A stretch of DNA of 64,000 nt from Micromonospora olivasterospora (GCF_007830265.1 NZ_VLKE01000001.1:6634001-6698000), one strand, 5' to 3'; shown: positions 51,909-61,262, counted from the stretch's first letter. Numbers and translations are program-made. The notes: a model not told the origin generated them from the letters alone.

Positions 51909-52352
51909 TCATCGTGTGCGCGCGAGCCGCCCCGCCAGGGCCGGAACCACGATCGCCGCGGCGATGGTGTGCAGCGTGATCAGGGTTGCTGCGGAGCCGG
52001 CGTCGAACCCGAAGGTGAGGTCCGGGACGAAGGACAGCGCGGTCAGCGCGATCGCCGTGCGCACGAAGGTGCGCCGCGGCCGGCGTACCTTGCGCGCCAT
52101 GACGGCGGCGATGCCGACGCCGACGAGCGAGAAGACCAGCGTCAGCTGTGCGAACCCGGCGATCGGAATGCTCGCGCCGGTGCTGTCGGCGAACGAGATC
52201 CCGGCGGCCGACGCGACCGCCGCGAGGACGGTCGTGGCGACCGAGGCGACGACGGCCGCGGCGACGCCGTGCTTCCAGACCGGCTGTCGCTCGACGGTCA
52301 GGTTCGACGCGCCGGGGGTCTTGCTGGTGGGGACCTGGACGTTGGTGGACAT
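51909..52352 (-). CDS. DUF6069-type membrane protein, intact copy (module 2)
   Basis: 147 residues. A short N-terminal tail, then four helices: GVAAAVVASVATTVLAAVAS, IAGFAQLTLVFSLVGVGIAA, TAIALTALSFVPDLTFGFDA and LITLHTIAAAIVVPALAG. It matches DUF6069 family proteins in length and layout. It is divergent from the DGPF/sigma operon and has the same ECF-type promoter on its own strand, so it is probably a target of the sigma factor. The module-1 paralogue is truncated after helix 1. Confidence 0.8.
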   Translation of the reverse strand: MSTNVQVPTSKTPGASNLTVERQPVWKHGVAAAVVASVATTVLAAVASAAGISFADSTGASIPIAGFAQLTLVFSLVGVGIAAVMARKVRRPRRTFVRTAIALTALSFVPDLTFGFDAGSAATLITLHTIAAAIVVPALAGRLARTR

Positions 52353-52405
52353 GTCGGGCTCCGTTTCCTCGGCGGGCCGCCCGGTGCGACCCGCTCATAC
52401 CCTCT

Positions 52406-52433
52406 CCACGAACGGGCGGGTCCGGATCCGACA
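52406..52433 (-). promoter_or_regulatory. ECF-type promoter for DUF6069, module 2
   Basis: On the minus strand, TGTCGGATCC (from 52433) and CCGTTCGTGG (ending at 52406) have starts 18 bp apart, about 54 bp upstream of the start codon. It matches the other three module promoters. Confidence 0.72.
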
Positions 52434-52659
52434 GCTCGCGAAGAAAAAGTTCTACGGGTGGGTGCGTGTGCGTGGTGACGCAGCGTCGGGACGGGTCGGG
52501 TGCGGGTTCCGGCCCTGACTGATGCTGGCGCGGCCAGTCCCCGTCGGGCACGCCCTGCACAAAGACGCGGCTGAGGACCCGAACGTCCTGTGCTGTGCGC
52601 GGGCGTCGACCGCGCGGTTCGCCGTGAAGAAGCCGGTCGCAAGATTTTCTGTGGCAGGT

Positions 52660-52687
52660 TGTCGTATCGGCGGGATGCCGTTCGTGG
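52660..52687 (+). promoter_or_regulatory. ECF-type promoter for DGPF/sigma operon, module 2
   Basis: TGTCGTATCG (52660-52669) and CCGTTCGTGG (52678-52687), with starts 18 bp apart, lie about 50 bp before the DGPF start codon. The layout is the same as in module 1. Confidence 0.74.
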
Positions 52688-52736
52688 TGGGGTGGAAGGC
52701 GGTCATCGGGACCGCCCGGAACTGAGGAGAAGTGGG

Positions 52737-53099
52737 ATGACGCACTACCTGCTGGCCGTGCACGGCCCGGCCGAGATGGACGAGTTCGGCAACTACGGCT
52801 CAAAGGGAGAGATGGAGGAGGCGTTCGCCGCGACCGGTGCCTTCAATGACAAGCTGCGCGCTGAGGGCTACTGGGTCTTCGCGGGTGGTCTTGCGCCGGC
52901 CTCGACGGCGACCGTCGTCGACGGCCGGGCTGAGACGCCGGTTGTGACCGACGGCCCCTACCTTGAGACCAAGGAGGTCCTCGGGGGTTTCTGGGTCATC
53001 GACGCGCCCGACCTTGACGTGGCGCTCAAGCTCGCGGCCGAGGGGTCAAAGGCGTGCCGGGGCAAGGTCGAGGTCCGTCCGTTCGACGGTCTCGCCTGA
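52737..53099 (+). CDS. YCII/DGPF-domain protein, module 2
   Basis: 120 residues beginning MTHYLLAVHGPAEM with an AGGAGAAG ribosome-binding site, containing VVTDGPYLETKEVLGGFWVI and ending VEVRPFDGLA. It differs from the module-1 protein at only a small number of positions. It is intact, and 24 bp separate it from the sigma gene. Confidence 0.93.
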   Translation: MTHYLLAVHGPAEMDEFGNYGSKGEMEEAFAATGAFNDKLRAEGYWVFAGGLAPASTATVVDGRAETPVVTDGPYLETKEVLGGFWVIDAPDLDVALKLAAEGSKACRGKVEVRPFDGLA

Positions 53100-53123
53100 G
53101 CAGGTTCAACCGGCGACTGATCG

Positions 53124-54361
53124 ATGAACGACGCAACGGCGGCCGTCGAGCGGGTCTTCCGCGAGGAATACGGCCGCCTGATCGCTTCGCTTGTCCGCCG
53201 ATTCGGTGACATCGATATCGCAGAGGAGGCGGCAGGCGAGGCGCTCGTGGCCGCGCTGGAGAGGTGGCCGGAGTCCGGCGTACCTCCCAACCCTGGCGGC
53301 TGGCTCACCACCGTCGCGGGCAACCGCGCGATCGACCGGATCCGCCGGGAGAACCAGCGGGACGCCAAGCATCAGGCGGCCTTCATGTCCCACGACGACA
53401 CGCCCCACGAGCCCACCGGACCGGTAGAGGACGACCGACTGCGGCTGCTCTTCACCTGCTGCCACCCGTCGCTCGCACCGGAGGCGCGGATCGCGTTGAC
53501 CCTCCGGCTCCTGGGTGGGCTGACCGTGCCGGAGATCGCGCAGGCGTTTCTCGTGCCCGAGACCACAATGGCGCAGCGGATCACCCGGGCGAAGAAGAAG
53601 ATCGCGTCGGCGAAAGTGCCGTACCGGGTGCCCGAGACCGCCGACCTCCCCGAACGGCTCGGCGGAATACTGGCGGTGCTGTTCCTCGTCTTCAACGAGG
53701 GCTACCTCTCCTCGTCTTCAACGAGGGCTACCTCGCCACCGGCGATGGCGACCCGGTTCGAGCCGAGCTCACCGGCGAGGCAATCCGGCTGACGCGGATC
53801 CTCCGTCAGCTGCTTCCCGAGGAGCCGGAGGTGGCCGGTCTCCTCGGCCTGCTGGTGCTCACCGACGCCCGGCGTGAGGCACGCGTGCGGAATGGGCAAC
53901 TGGTCCCGCTCGATGAACAGGACCGCGCCGGCTGGAACCGCGCGCTGATCGACGAGGGCCACAACCTGGTCCGCGAGTGCCTCACGATCAACCGACCCGG
54001 CCGCTACCAGATACTCGCCGCGATCAACGCCGTTCACACCGACGCCCCCACGGCGTCGGACACGGACTGGTCACAGGTCATCGCGCTATACGACCAGCTG
54101 ACCCGGCTCGACCCGTCGCCGATCGTCGCACTAAACCGCGCGGTCGCGGTCGCCGAGCTGGACGGCCCGGAACTCGCCCTCGCTCTGGTCGACCGGCTGC
54201 CGCTCACGGGCTACCACGCCTGGCACGCCACCCGCGCCGACCTGCTCCGCAGACTTGGCCGCAGCGCCGCGGCGAAGCAGGCGTACGACGCCGCGATCGC
54301 CGCCACCCAGAACTCCGCCGAACGCGCCTACCTGAGCAGAAAGCGCGGCCATTTGGTGTGA
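53124..54361 (+). pseudogene. ECF42-type sigma factor broken by a 26-bp tandem duplication
   Basis: Codons 1-195 match the intact paralogue at 23377 (EEYGRLIASLVRRFGDIDIA, PEIAQAFLVPETTMAQRI, LFLVFNEGYL). The frame then fails because 53683-53708 is repeated exactly at 53709-53734. The remaining sequence, GYLATGDGDPVRAELTGEAI to AYLSRKRGHLV, continues in another frame to 54361. Removing one repeat unit restores exactly 403 residues, the same length as the intact copy. As it stands, regions 2 and 4 could be made, but the TPR-like C-terminal regulatory part is lost. Confidence 0.9.
53683..53734 (+). repeat. Perfect 26-bp tandem duplication inside the sigma gene
   Basis: Unit 1 is 53683-53708 and unit 2 is 53709-53734. 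Both start TCCTCGTC and end GGCTACCTC, with no mismatch. Because 26 is not a multiple of three, the duplication shifts the frame, and slippage back to one unit would repair it. Confidence 0.95.
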
Positions 54362-55115
54362 CTGGTCCCACCATTCGGCACGGGGCCGACAACGGCAGGC
54401 GCTGTCAAGCTGGTGACACTGCCCGGCGTCGGAGGCCGCACGAATCGTCTCCACGGGGTCTCTCGAGCCCCCCACCTGCCTGACCGCTCATCGGCACGAG
54501 CGTGCACGTCTGCACGGTTTGGCACGCCCGCTGATCACCACGGAGTGTGGCGACTTTGAGTCGGCCGCCGCGCGAGACCTGCGGCATGACACCACACCTG
54601 ATGTCGGTGCCACAGCACGGATGATTGGTCGGCTGGGTCGGTTGGTCGGGTCACTCGCCCGCTGTTCGAACCGCCGGGTGATGACGCCGTCGCGCGGGTG
54701 TTGGAGTCGGACAGCGGCGTCACGGTGCCGATCGACATGCGGACCTGTACGCGGTGCACGGCGGTTCTACGCGCTGTTGCTGCCGTACGGGCGATGGTGA
54801 CCTGCTGGCGCTCCTTGGGCCGGGTCCGTGGCGGAATTGCAGGGCGGGCCGCCGCAGCTCTCCGATGGCGCCACGTACTGCGACTGACCGGCGATCCGGT
54901 CGTGGCAACCGGTGGCGCAGGACGACGACAGCTCGGTCGTGCCGGACTTCCATCCTTGGCCACGGGGAACGGCCGGCCAGGGCTTGTTTCCCCTCGTTCC
55001 TCGCTCACTGCGGTGCGTCGGTAGCGTCGGCGCGAAAGACTGGGCGTGGAGAACTGCGAGACCATTCTTCGGCTGACACATGCCCGGCGTTTGATGAGTC
55101 AAGGAGCGAGTGAAG
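54362..55115. other. Intergenic interval with no supported gene
   Basis: No frame here resembles a known family, and codon bias is inconsistent. The end (AAGGAGCGAGTGAAG, from about 55100) supplies the ribosome-binding site for the next gene. Confidence 0.4.
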
Positions 55116-55718
55116 ATGGCCAGAGTTGTCGTGCAGGCTGTGGTTTCGGTGGACGGCTTCATCGCCTATCCCGATGACACGGTCGGGCCACTGTTCGACT
55201 GGTACGGCAACGGGGATGTCACGGTCCAAGCCAACGAACAGTGGGCGTTCCACGTCAGCCGCGCCTCCGCCGATTACGTGAAGCCCTTCTGGGACGCCGT
55301 CAAGGTCACCGTGATCGGCCGCCACCTGTTCGACACCACCGACGGCTGGGCGGGCGTACCCGCCGCCGGGGACGAACTCGTCGTCGTTACCCACCGGCCG
55401 CTGCCCGACGAATGGCTCGCCAGGTTCCCCGACGCGCCTTTCCACACAGCCGACTCGGTCGAGGCCGGCATCGCACTCGCCAAGGAAATCGCCGGTGACG
55501 GTCTGATCTGCGTGACCGCAGGCGACGTCGGCGGACAGGCGTTCTCGGCGGGCCTCGTCGACGAGGTAGCGATGGACGTCGTCCCGGTGGTCATGGGCGA
55601 AGGGGTACGGTTCTTCGGCAGCCACACCGGCACCGTCCTGCTCGACGACCCGGACATGATGGTCCAGGGCGACCGCGTGCTGCACCTGCACTACACCGTC
55701 CGCCGCCGCTCGGCATAG
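55116..55718 (+). CDS. DHFR/RibD-C-like reductase family protein
   Basis: 200 residues. The ATG at 55116 lies 9 bp after AAGGAG; a GTG at 55110 is an alternative. The pattern VQAVVSVDGFIAYPDD, FWDAVKVTVIGRHLFDTTDG and LICVTAGDVGGQAFSAGLVD, then VVPVVMGEGVRFF, is the fold of RibD C-terminal / dihydrofolate-reductase-like proteins that bind NADPH. Stand-alone members are common in actinomycetes and their substrates are unknown. The 3' end overlaps a convergent gene by 28 bp. Confidence 0.9.
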   Translation: MARVVVQAVVSVDGFIAYPDDTVGPLFDWYGNGDVTVQANEQWAFHVSRASADYVKPFWDAVKVTVIGRHLFDTTDGWAGVPAAGDELVVVTHRPLPDEWLARFPDAPFHTADSVEAGIALAKEIAGDGLICVTAGDVGGQAFSAGLVDEVAMDVVPVVMGEGVRFFGSHTGTVLLDDPDMMVQGDRVLHLHYTVRRRSA

Positions 55719-56290
55719 TGGAAGGCGGCGAGCGTCAGGCACAGGAACAGCGACTCGGTCAGCGCCGCCTGGAACAGGAACGCGGCCGGCAGCAACACGA
55801 GATACCGGACGAATCGGCGGGCCGCGACGTCGTCGCCGAGCAGCCGCTCCCCGAGCCGATGAGCGTAGTAGAGCATCAGCAGAAGTGCGACGTTGGCCAC
55901 TACCAGCAGCGCCATTGCGGTGTGCCCGCCCAGCAGTGGCGCCAGTGCCCGGCCCAGGAACGGGTAAAGCAGCGGGAAGCCGAACTCCTGCCACGGCCGG
56001 TCCAGCGGCAGCCGGGACAGATGATCGTAGAGGAACGAATCCCAGGCGAACCAGAACGATAGCCAGCGGTGCGGGGAGATCGCCTGCTGTTGGTGGCGCA
56101 TGACCCACTCGTCGGCAGGCGGTGTCCAGGACATCCGGTCGAAGGCAATCAGCGCGAGCATTCCGGCCAGCGTGAGCACGGCCTTTGCACCGAGGAACAC
56201 GGTGACGGCGAAGCGCCAGGAAGCAGGAACCCGGTCGACTCCGAGCGTGCCTCGACGCCCGGCCCAGCCGCCCCGCCGTCTGTTCCCCAC
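55691..56290 (-). pseudogene. PIG-V/GT76-like membrane glycosyltransferase, C-terminally truncated
   Basis: From a GTG at 56290 about 200 residues can be read: SWRFAVTVFLGAKAVLTLAG, then a luminal-type loop with FWFAWDSFLYDHLSRLPLD, GFPLLYPFLGRALAPLLGG, MALLVVANVALLLMLYYAHR and LPAAFLFQAALTESLFLCLT. Family members use a polyprenyl-phosphate mannose donor; the W-D-S motif in the first loop fits the catalytic Asp. Homologues are usually about twice as long. This frame ends right after AAFHYAERRR, where the DHFR-like gene overlaps, so the 3' part is lost. Confidence 0.65.
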
Positions 56291-56636
56291 AGCCTCTCCC
56301 GATCGCGCTGAACGAGCCGGGCGTCCCGGCCAGGACGGGCACGTCCCCCTTTGGTCGCCTTTGATACCTGAGCGAGCACGGAGACGGCCGGCGGACCGGG
56401 CGGCACCCGCGGTGAAAGCGCCTGCCGGCGCGGCGACGTGAGTGGCAGCCGGCGATGAGATCGGGCTGTTGCTGATCTTCCCCGTGGGTCGAACTGGCGC
56501 GTCTTCTGGGCCGCCGCAAGGAGTTGGGGCTGGGCGATCTCGGCGTGGGTCCAGCCGAGGCGCCGCACGGCTCGAGGGAAGAGGTGTTCGGCCGGCCGGG
56601 TTGCCCCTAGGGTCTTGTGCCCTTCGGAAACCCGGA
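56291..56636. other. Interval between divergent genes
   Basis: A weak plus-strand frame ARLLGRRKELGLGDLGVG lies near 56490-56560, but nothing can be named. Promoters for the GH43-like gene and the truncated glycosyltransferase are expected here; I could not place boxes. Confidence 0.35.
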
Positions 56637-57812
56637 TTGGACAAAGCTCTCTTGGTCGACGTTACGGCTCGTCGTAGCCGATACCGCCGCATCGCGATGA
56701 TCGTGGCGCTCGTCGTCGTCATCGCGGCGATGGTTGGCGGCGTGCTTCGGTCGTATGCCCCCGCGGTGGGATCCGTCGACCCGCGGAGCTTCGTCAACCC
56801 CGTCTACGCCGGGGACAGCCCGGATCCGCAGGCCATTCGGGTCGGCGCGACCTGGTACCTGGTGCACACCAACAGCGGCGGGCAAAACGTGCCGGTGCTG
56901 ACCTCGCCGGATCTGGTGGCGTGGACGCCGGCCGGCGACGCGCTGCCAACCCTGCCGGGTTGGGCCAACCCCGGACGGACCTGGGCGCCGGAGATCATCG
57001 GCAGCACGTCGGGGGGCTACCTGCTGTTCTACAGCGCCGCCGACCACGGGTCAGGGAAGCAGTGCGTCGGCCGGGCGGCCGCCGACTCACCCGCCGGACC
57101 GTACCGGGACGACTCCACCAGTCCCCTGGTCTGCTCGCCGGATCAGGGCGGCGCAATCGACCCCAGTCCGTTCCGGGACAGCGATGGCAGCCTTTGGCTG
57201 GTCTGGAAGAACGACGGCAACGCCATCGGCGTGGATACCTGGCTGTGGTCGCAACGCCTCTCCGGCGACGGGTTGCAGCTGGTCGGCGAGCCGACGCGGC
57301 TGTTGAAGCAGACCAGCGCGTGGGAGGAAGCAGTGGTCGAGGCCCCGTTCTTCTGGCGCCACGACGGCCGTCTGTTCCTCTTCTACTCGGGCAACGGCTA
57401 CGCCTCCAAGGCGTACGCCGAGGGGTACGCGACCTGCGACACGCCCGCCGGCGCCTGCGAGAAGGCGCCGGAGAACCCGATCCTGCGCAGCGACTCCGCA
57501 GCGTCCGGCCCCGGGCACGCCGGCATGGTCGAGTACGACGGACGCACCTGGCTGCTGTATCACGCCTGGCAACCGGGTGCCGTCGGAGCGAACTCGCCCG
57601 GCCGGCAGCTCTGGCTCGACGAGGTCACCTGGGAGGGGGATCGGCCCCACGTCCACGGTCCGACCGGCGCGCCCCAGCCGCGCCCGCTACCACGCGTGGA
57701 CGCGGGTATAGCCGCCCCGACGGCGGGAACGAACGCCGCGCTGCCAGGGCCGGCAACGGCCCCGGGGGCCACCGGGCGGCGCCGCGTCGGAGGACGCCAC
57801 CCCACCAGGTGA
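56637..57812 (+). CDS. Glycoside hydrolase family 43-like secreted protein
   Basis: 391 residues if started at the TTG at 56637, which keeps the basic n-region RRSRYRRIA before the hydrophobic segment MIVALVVVIAAMVGGVL; the ATG at 56697 would remove it. The five-bladed propeller signature is NPVYAGDSPDPQAIRV (general base Asp), GGAIDPSPFRDSDGSLWLVW (Asp) and AVVEAPFFWRHDGRLFLFYS (general acid Glu). Family members cleave arabinose- or xylose-containing polysaccharides. The leader suggests a membrane-anchored or secreted enzyme. The C-terminal tail is Ala/Pro/Thr-rich. Confidence 0.85.
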   Translation: MDKALLVDVTARRSRYRRIAMIVALVVVIAAMVGGVLRSYAPAVGSVDPRSFVNPVYAGDSPDPQAIRVGATWYLVHTNSGGQNVPVLTSPDLVAWTPAGDALPTLPGWANPGRTWAPEIIGSTSGGYLLFYSAADHGSGKQCVGRAAADSPAGPYRDDSTSPLVCSPDQGGAIDPSPFRDSDGSLWLVWKNDGNAIGVDTWLWSQRLSGDGLQLVGEPTRLLKQTSAWEEAVVEAPFFWRHDGRLFLFYSGNGYASKAYAEGYATCDTPAGACEKAPENPILRSDSAASGPGHAGMVEYDGRTWLLYHAWQPGAVGANSPGRQLWLDEVTWEGDRPHVHGPTGAPQPRPLPRVDAGIAAPTAGTNAALPGPATAPGATGRRRVGGRHPTR

Positions 57813-57965
57813 CCGGAAGACCCTGCCCGCTTCATCCCGTTACCCCGGCTTGACGGACAGGGTGTGTCCGACGCGACCCTGCCAACTCGGCGGCTCGCTG
57901 CGGTTCGGTGCGCCCCAATCGGGGAAGGCACCGCCGTCGGTGACCAACAGCCTGGAGGCAGTGGG

Positions 57966-59495
57966 ATGACGCACGGCTCGGGCCCCACCCCCGCGACGCG
58001 CCCGGGTAGATCAGACGGGGGCGACGCGGGGCGGACCGTGGTGATCGGCGCCGGGCCGGCCGGGCTGACCGCCGCGCTGATGCTGTCGCGCGCAGGGCAG
58101 CGGCCGCTGGTGCTGGAGGCCGACGGCGAGGTCGGCGGGATCAGTCGCACGGTGGAACGCGATGGTTGGCGCTTCGACCTGGGCGGACACCGGTTCTTCA
58201 CCAAGATCGACGAGGTTCGCGACCTGTGGCACGAGATCCTGCCGGCGGAGGACTTCCTGAATCGCCCCCGGATGAGCCGCATCCTGTACCAGGGCCGGCT
58301 TTACGACTACCCGCTCAAGCCGACGAACGCGCTGCGCAACCTCGGCCCGCTGGAGGCCGCCCGCTGCGTCGGCTCGTACGTCTGGGCGCGGGTTCGGCCG
58401 CCTGAGGATCAGAGCCATTTCGAGGGCTGGGTCACGGCGCGCTTCGGCCGCCGGCTCTACGGCATCTTCTTCAAGACGTACACGGAGAAGGTCTGGGGAG
58501 TTCCCGGTACCGAGATTCAGGCGGACTGGGCCGCGCAACGGATCAAGAACCTGTCGCTGGGCAACGCGGTCCGCGAGGCACTGCGCCCCAGCAGACCCCA
58601 GCGCGACCAGGAGCAGATCACCACACTGATCAACGAGTTCAAGTACCCGCGCCTGGGCCCGGGGATGATGTGGCAGCGGGCCCGGGAACTGGTGGAGGCC
58701 GGCGGGGGCGAGGTGCGGCTGCATCGCCCGGTGACCCGCGTGCACCGCGACGGCGGCCGGGTCACCGGGGTAACCGTCGCCGGAGACGGGCAGTCCGAGC
58801 GGATCGACTGCGACTGGTTGATCTCCTCGATGCCATTGACCCAACTGGTGCTGGCGATGGACCCGCCAGAGGAGGTCGCGCGCGCCGCCCGGGCCTTGAC
58901 CTACCGGGACTTCCTGACCGTCGCCCTGGCGCTGCCGGTTCGCGACGTCTTCCCCGACAACTGGATCTACGTGCACACCCCGGGCGTCCGGGTCGGTCGG
59001 GTACAGAACTTCGGCTCCTGGTCGCCGCACCTGGTCAAGGACGGCTACACCTGCCTGGGCCTGGAGTACTTCGTGAACGAGGGCGACGACCTGTGGAACA
59101 TGCCAGACGACGAACTGATCGCGCTGGCCACCAGGGAGCTGACCGAACTGGGCCTGGTCCACGGTGAGGTGGAGGCGGGCTACGTGGTACGGGTCCCCAA
59201 GGCGTACCCGGTCTACGACGCCGGATACGCCGAACACGTCGACGTGTTGCGGGACTGGTTGGCGCAGGTGGCGCCGAACCTCTTTCCGGTGGGACGCAAC
59301 GGGATGCACAAGTACAACAACCAGGACCACTCGATGCTGACCGCGATGCGGGCGGTGGAGAACATCGGCGGCGCCGCGCACGACCTCTGGTCGGTCAACG
59401 TGGAAGAGGACTACCACGAGGGCAAGTCGGAGCTGGGCAGCGGCGGTGGCCGGGCCGCCCCGACCAGACCAAGGGCGGATCAGGGCCACCGATGA
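57966..59495 (+). CDS. FAD-dependent oxidoreductase, UDP-galactopyranose mutase/amine-oxidase-like
   Basis: 509 residues from the ATG at 57966, with GGAGG upstream. The dinucleotide-binding motif TVVIGAGPAGLTAALMLSRA is followed by PLVLEADGEVGGISRTVERD and LGGHRFFTKIDEV. FFKTYTEKVWGVPGTEIQAD and NLFPVGRNGMHKYNNQDHSM are typical of the protoporphyrinogen-oxidase / UGM-like flavoproteins linked to cell-envelope sugar pathways. The stop overlaps the next gene's ATG (ATGA), so it is translationally coupled to a GT39-like glycosyltransferase. Confidence 0.88.
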   Translation: MTHGSGPTPATRPGRSDGGDAGRTVVIGAGPAGLTAALMLSRAGQRPLVLEADGEVGGISRTVERDGWRFDLGGHRFFTKIDEVRDLWHEILPAEDFLNRPRMSRILYQGRLYDYPLKPTNALRNLGPLEAARCVGSYVWARVRPPEDQSHFEGWVTARFGRRLYGIFFKTYTEKVWGVPGTEIQADWAAQRIKNLSLGNAVREALRPSRPQRDQEQITTLINEFKYPRLGPGMMWQRARELVEAGGGEVRLHRPVTRVHRDGGRVTGVTVAGDGQSERIDCDWLISSMPLTQLVLAMDPPEEVARAARALTYRDFLTVALALPVRDVFPDNWIYVHTPGVRVGRVQNFGSWSPHLVKDGYTCLGLEYFVNEGDDLWNMPDDELIALATRELTELGLVHGEVEAGYVVRVPKAYPVYDAGYAEHVDVLRDWLAQVAPNLFPVGRNGMHKYNNQDHSMLTAMRAVENIGGAAHDLWSVNVEEDYHEGKSELGSGGGRAAPTRPRADQGHR

Positions 59496-60973
59496 GCGCC
59501 GCGGGCCAGGGTGCGCCCGCGGTCGGGCCGCCCGGGTTCTCAGGCAGGAAAGCGCTGGCCGCGCTCGTCGCGCTGGTCCTCGCCGCCGGTGTTGTGCTGC
59601 GCTTCTGCGCCACCTCGCCGCTGTGGTTGGACGAGGCGCAGAGCGTGGCGATCGCCCGCCTGCCGCTGCCCGAGTTGTTCGCCGCGCTGCGCGGCGACGG
59701 CGCTCCGCCGCTGTACTACCTGCTCCTGCACGGCTGGATGGGGATGGTGGGCACCGGGGACTGGGCGGTGCGCAGCCTGTCCGGGTTGTTCGCCACCGCT
59801 GCCCTGCCGCTCTGGTACGTCGCGGCCCGACGCTCGAACGCGGGTCTCGTCACACTCGTTCTCGCGGCCGGCAACCCGTGGCTGGTGCGCTACGCGACCG
59901 AGGCCCGCCCGTACACCCTGGTGATCCTGCTCGTGCTGCTCGGCGTGCTCGCTCTGGAGGGGGTCCGTCGGCGCCCCGGTCCGGTGCGGGCGCTCGGCCT
60001 GGCTATCGTCGCCGGCCTGCTGCTGCTCACCCACTACTGGGCGCTCTTCCTGTACGCCGTGGTCGGGGTCGGCCTGCTGGTGTCGCTGCTGCGAGAGCGC
60101 TCCCGCGCAGCTTGGTGGAGCCTCGTCGGACTGGCCGCCGGGGCCGTGCCGTTCCTTCCCTGGCTCCCGACATTCCTGTACCAGAACCGGCACACCGGTA
60201 CGCCCTGGACGGGACGCAGCGGAATCCAGGTCCTGCTCTCCGTCGTGACCGAGTGGTCGGCCGCCAGCGTGCCACCCGCCACCGCGCTGGCACTGGTCAC
60301 CTGGCCGCTCATGACGTACGGGGCAGTCGCGGACGGCCGCCGGGCCCGCCTGATCGGCGGCACCGGCGCCGCCACCCTCCTTCTCGCCGTCGCCGTCGCC
60401 TGGCTCACCGGATCGGCGGTGGTCACCCGGTACGCCGCAGTCGTGTTACCCCTGGCCGTGCTGGTGCTCGGTGTCGGCGCGGCACTGCTACCGAGACTCT
60501 GGACGGCCCTGGTGGTCGCCGGTCTGACGATCTCCTGGCTGGCGGTGGACGCCGTGCTGGTGACTCGCCCCCGCACCGACGCCGCTGTCCTCGCCGATCT
60601 TCTCAACCGGCAGGTCACCGACGCCGACACGGTGGTCTTCTGCCCGGACCAGCTCGGGCCCGACGTCATCCGGCGGCTGCGCCATCGGCCGCGACTGCTC
60701 AGCTTTCCCGAGCAGAAGTGGCCGGGCCGACTGGACTGGACCGACTACCGGCAGCGGATCGAGGCTCAGGACCCGGCCGGACTGGCCCGGCAGGTGGCAG
60801 CCGGGCGCGACAGCGGAGCAGTCTGGCTGATTCCCCGCTACGGCTTCCGCCCCTTCGGGGACCGCTGCCAGCAACTCGGTACCGCATTGGCCAAGGCACT
60901 CGGGCCGCCACAGCAGCAACAGATGCAGAGCCACGGCGGATCGGAGACGGTGTGGCGCTGGGCGCCGCTATAG
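59492..60973 (+). CDS. GT39/PMT-like polytopic glycosyltransferase
   Basis: 493 residues. After the first helix comes FCATSPLWLDEAQSVAIARL; the acidic pair in LDEAQS matches the catalytic loop of GT-C enzymes that use polyprenyl-phosphate sugars. Then APPLYYLLLHGWMGM and YATEARPYTLVILLVLLGVL follow, with nine to eleven helices in all. A C-terminal extracellular domain (VTDADTVVFCPDQLGPDVIR) ends GSETVRWRWAPL-like. It is coupled to the preceding flavoprotein by ATGA overlap. The likely role is transfer of a lipid-linked sugar outside the membrane. Confidence 0.88.
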   Translation: MSAAGQGAPAVGPPGFSGRKALAALVALVLAAGVVLRFCATSPLWLDEAQSVAIARLPLPELFAALRGDGAPPLYYLLLHGWMGMVGTGDWAVRSLSGLFATAALPLWYVAARRSNAGLVTLVLAAGNPWLVRYATEARPYTLVILLVLLGVLALEGVRRRPGPVRALGLAIVAGLLLLTHYWALFLYAVVGVGLLVSLLRERSRAAWWSLVGLAAGAVPFLPWLPTFLYQNRHTGTPWTGRSGIQVLLSVVTEWSAASVPPATALALVTWPLMTYGAVADGRRARLIGGTGAATLLLAVAVAWLTGSAVVTRYAAVVLPLAVLVLGVGAALLPRLWTALVVAGLTISWLAVDAVLVTRPRTDAAVLADLLNRQVTDADTVVFCPDQLGPDVIRRLRHRPRLLSFPEQKWPGRLDWTDYRQRIEAQDPAGLARQVAAGRDSGAVWLIPRYGFRPFGDRCQQLGTALAKALGPPQQQQMQSHGGSETVWRWAPL

Positions 60974-61262
60974 GCCAAGTCCCGGCCAGCGCTGCCCGCC
61001 AGCGGTCAGTGCTCGAACGACGGGCACGCTGCGTTTGCGGGCGCGCAGATCAGAGCCGACGGGCTTGCCGGTGCGGCGCGGGTCGCCCCAGATGGCGAGC
61101 AGATCGTCGATTAGCTGGAAGGCCATGCCGAGATGGTGGCCGAACCGGGACAGCCCGTCGACCAGCTCCGGGGGGCCGCCGCCCAGCAGCGCGCCCAGTG
61201 CACACGAGCCGGCCAGCAGCGTGGCTGTCTTGTTACCGGCCATCGTCAAGCACTCATCGAGA
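60968..61262 (-). pseudogene. Polyprenyl diphosphate synthase, internal fragment
   Basis: The frame reads ECLTMAGNKTATLLAGSCAL, LGGGPPELVDGLSRFGHHLG, MAFQLIDDLLAIWGDPRRTG and PVGSDLRARKRSVPVVRALT. The second aspartate-rich motif (QLIDDLLAIWGD) and the KPVGSDLR segment are those of geranylgeranyl-type prenyl synthases. The first DDxxD motif and both ends are missing. It overlaps the end of the GT39-like gene by a few bases on the other strand. Confidence 0.85.
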
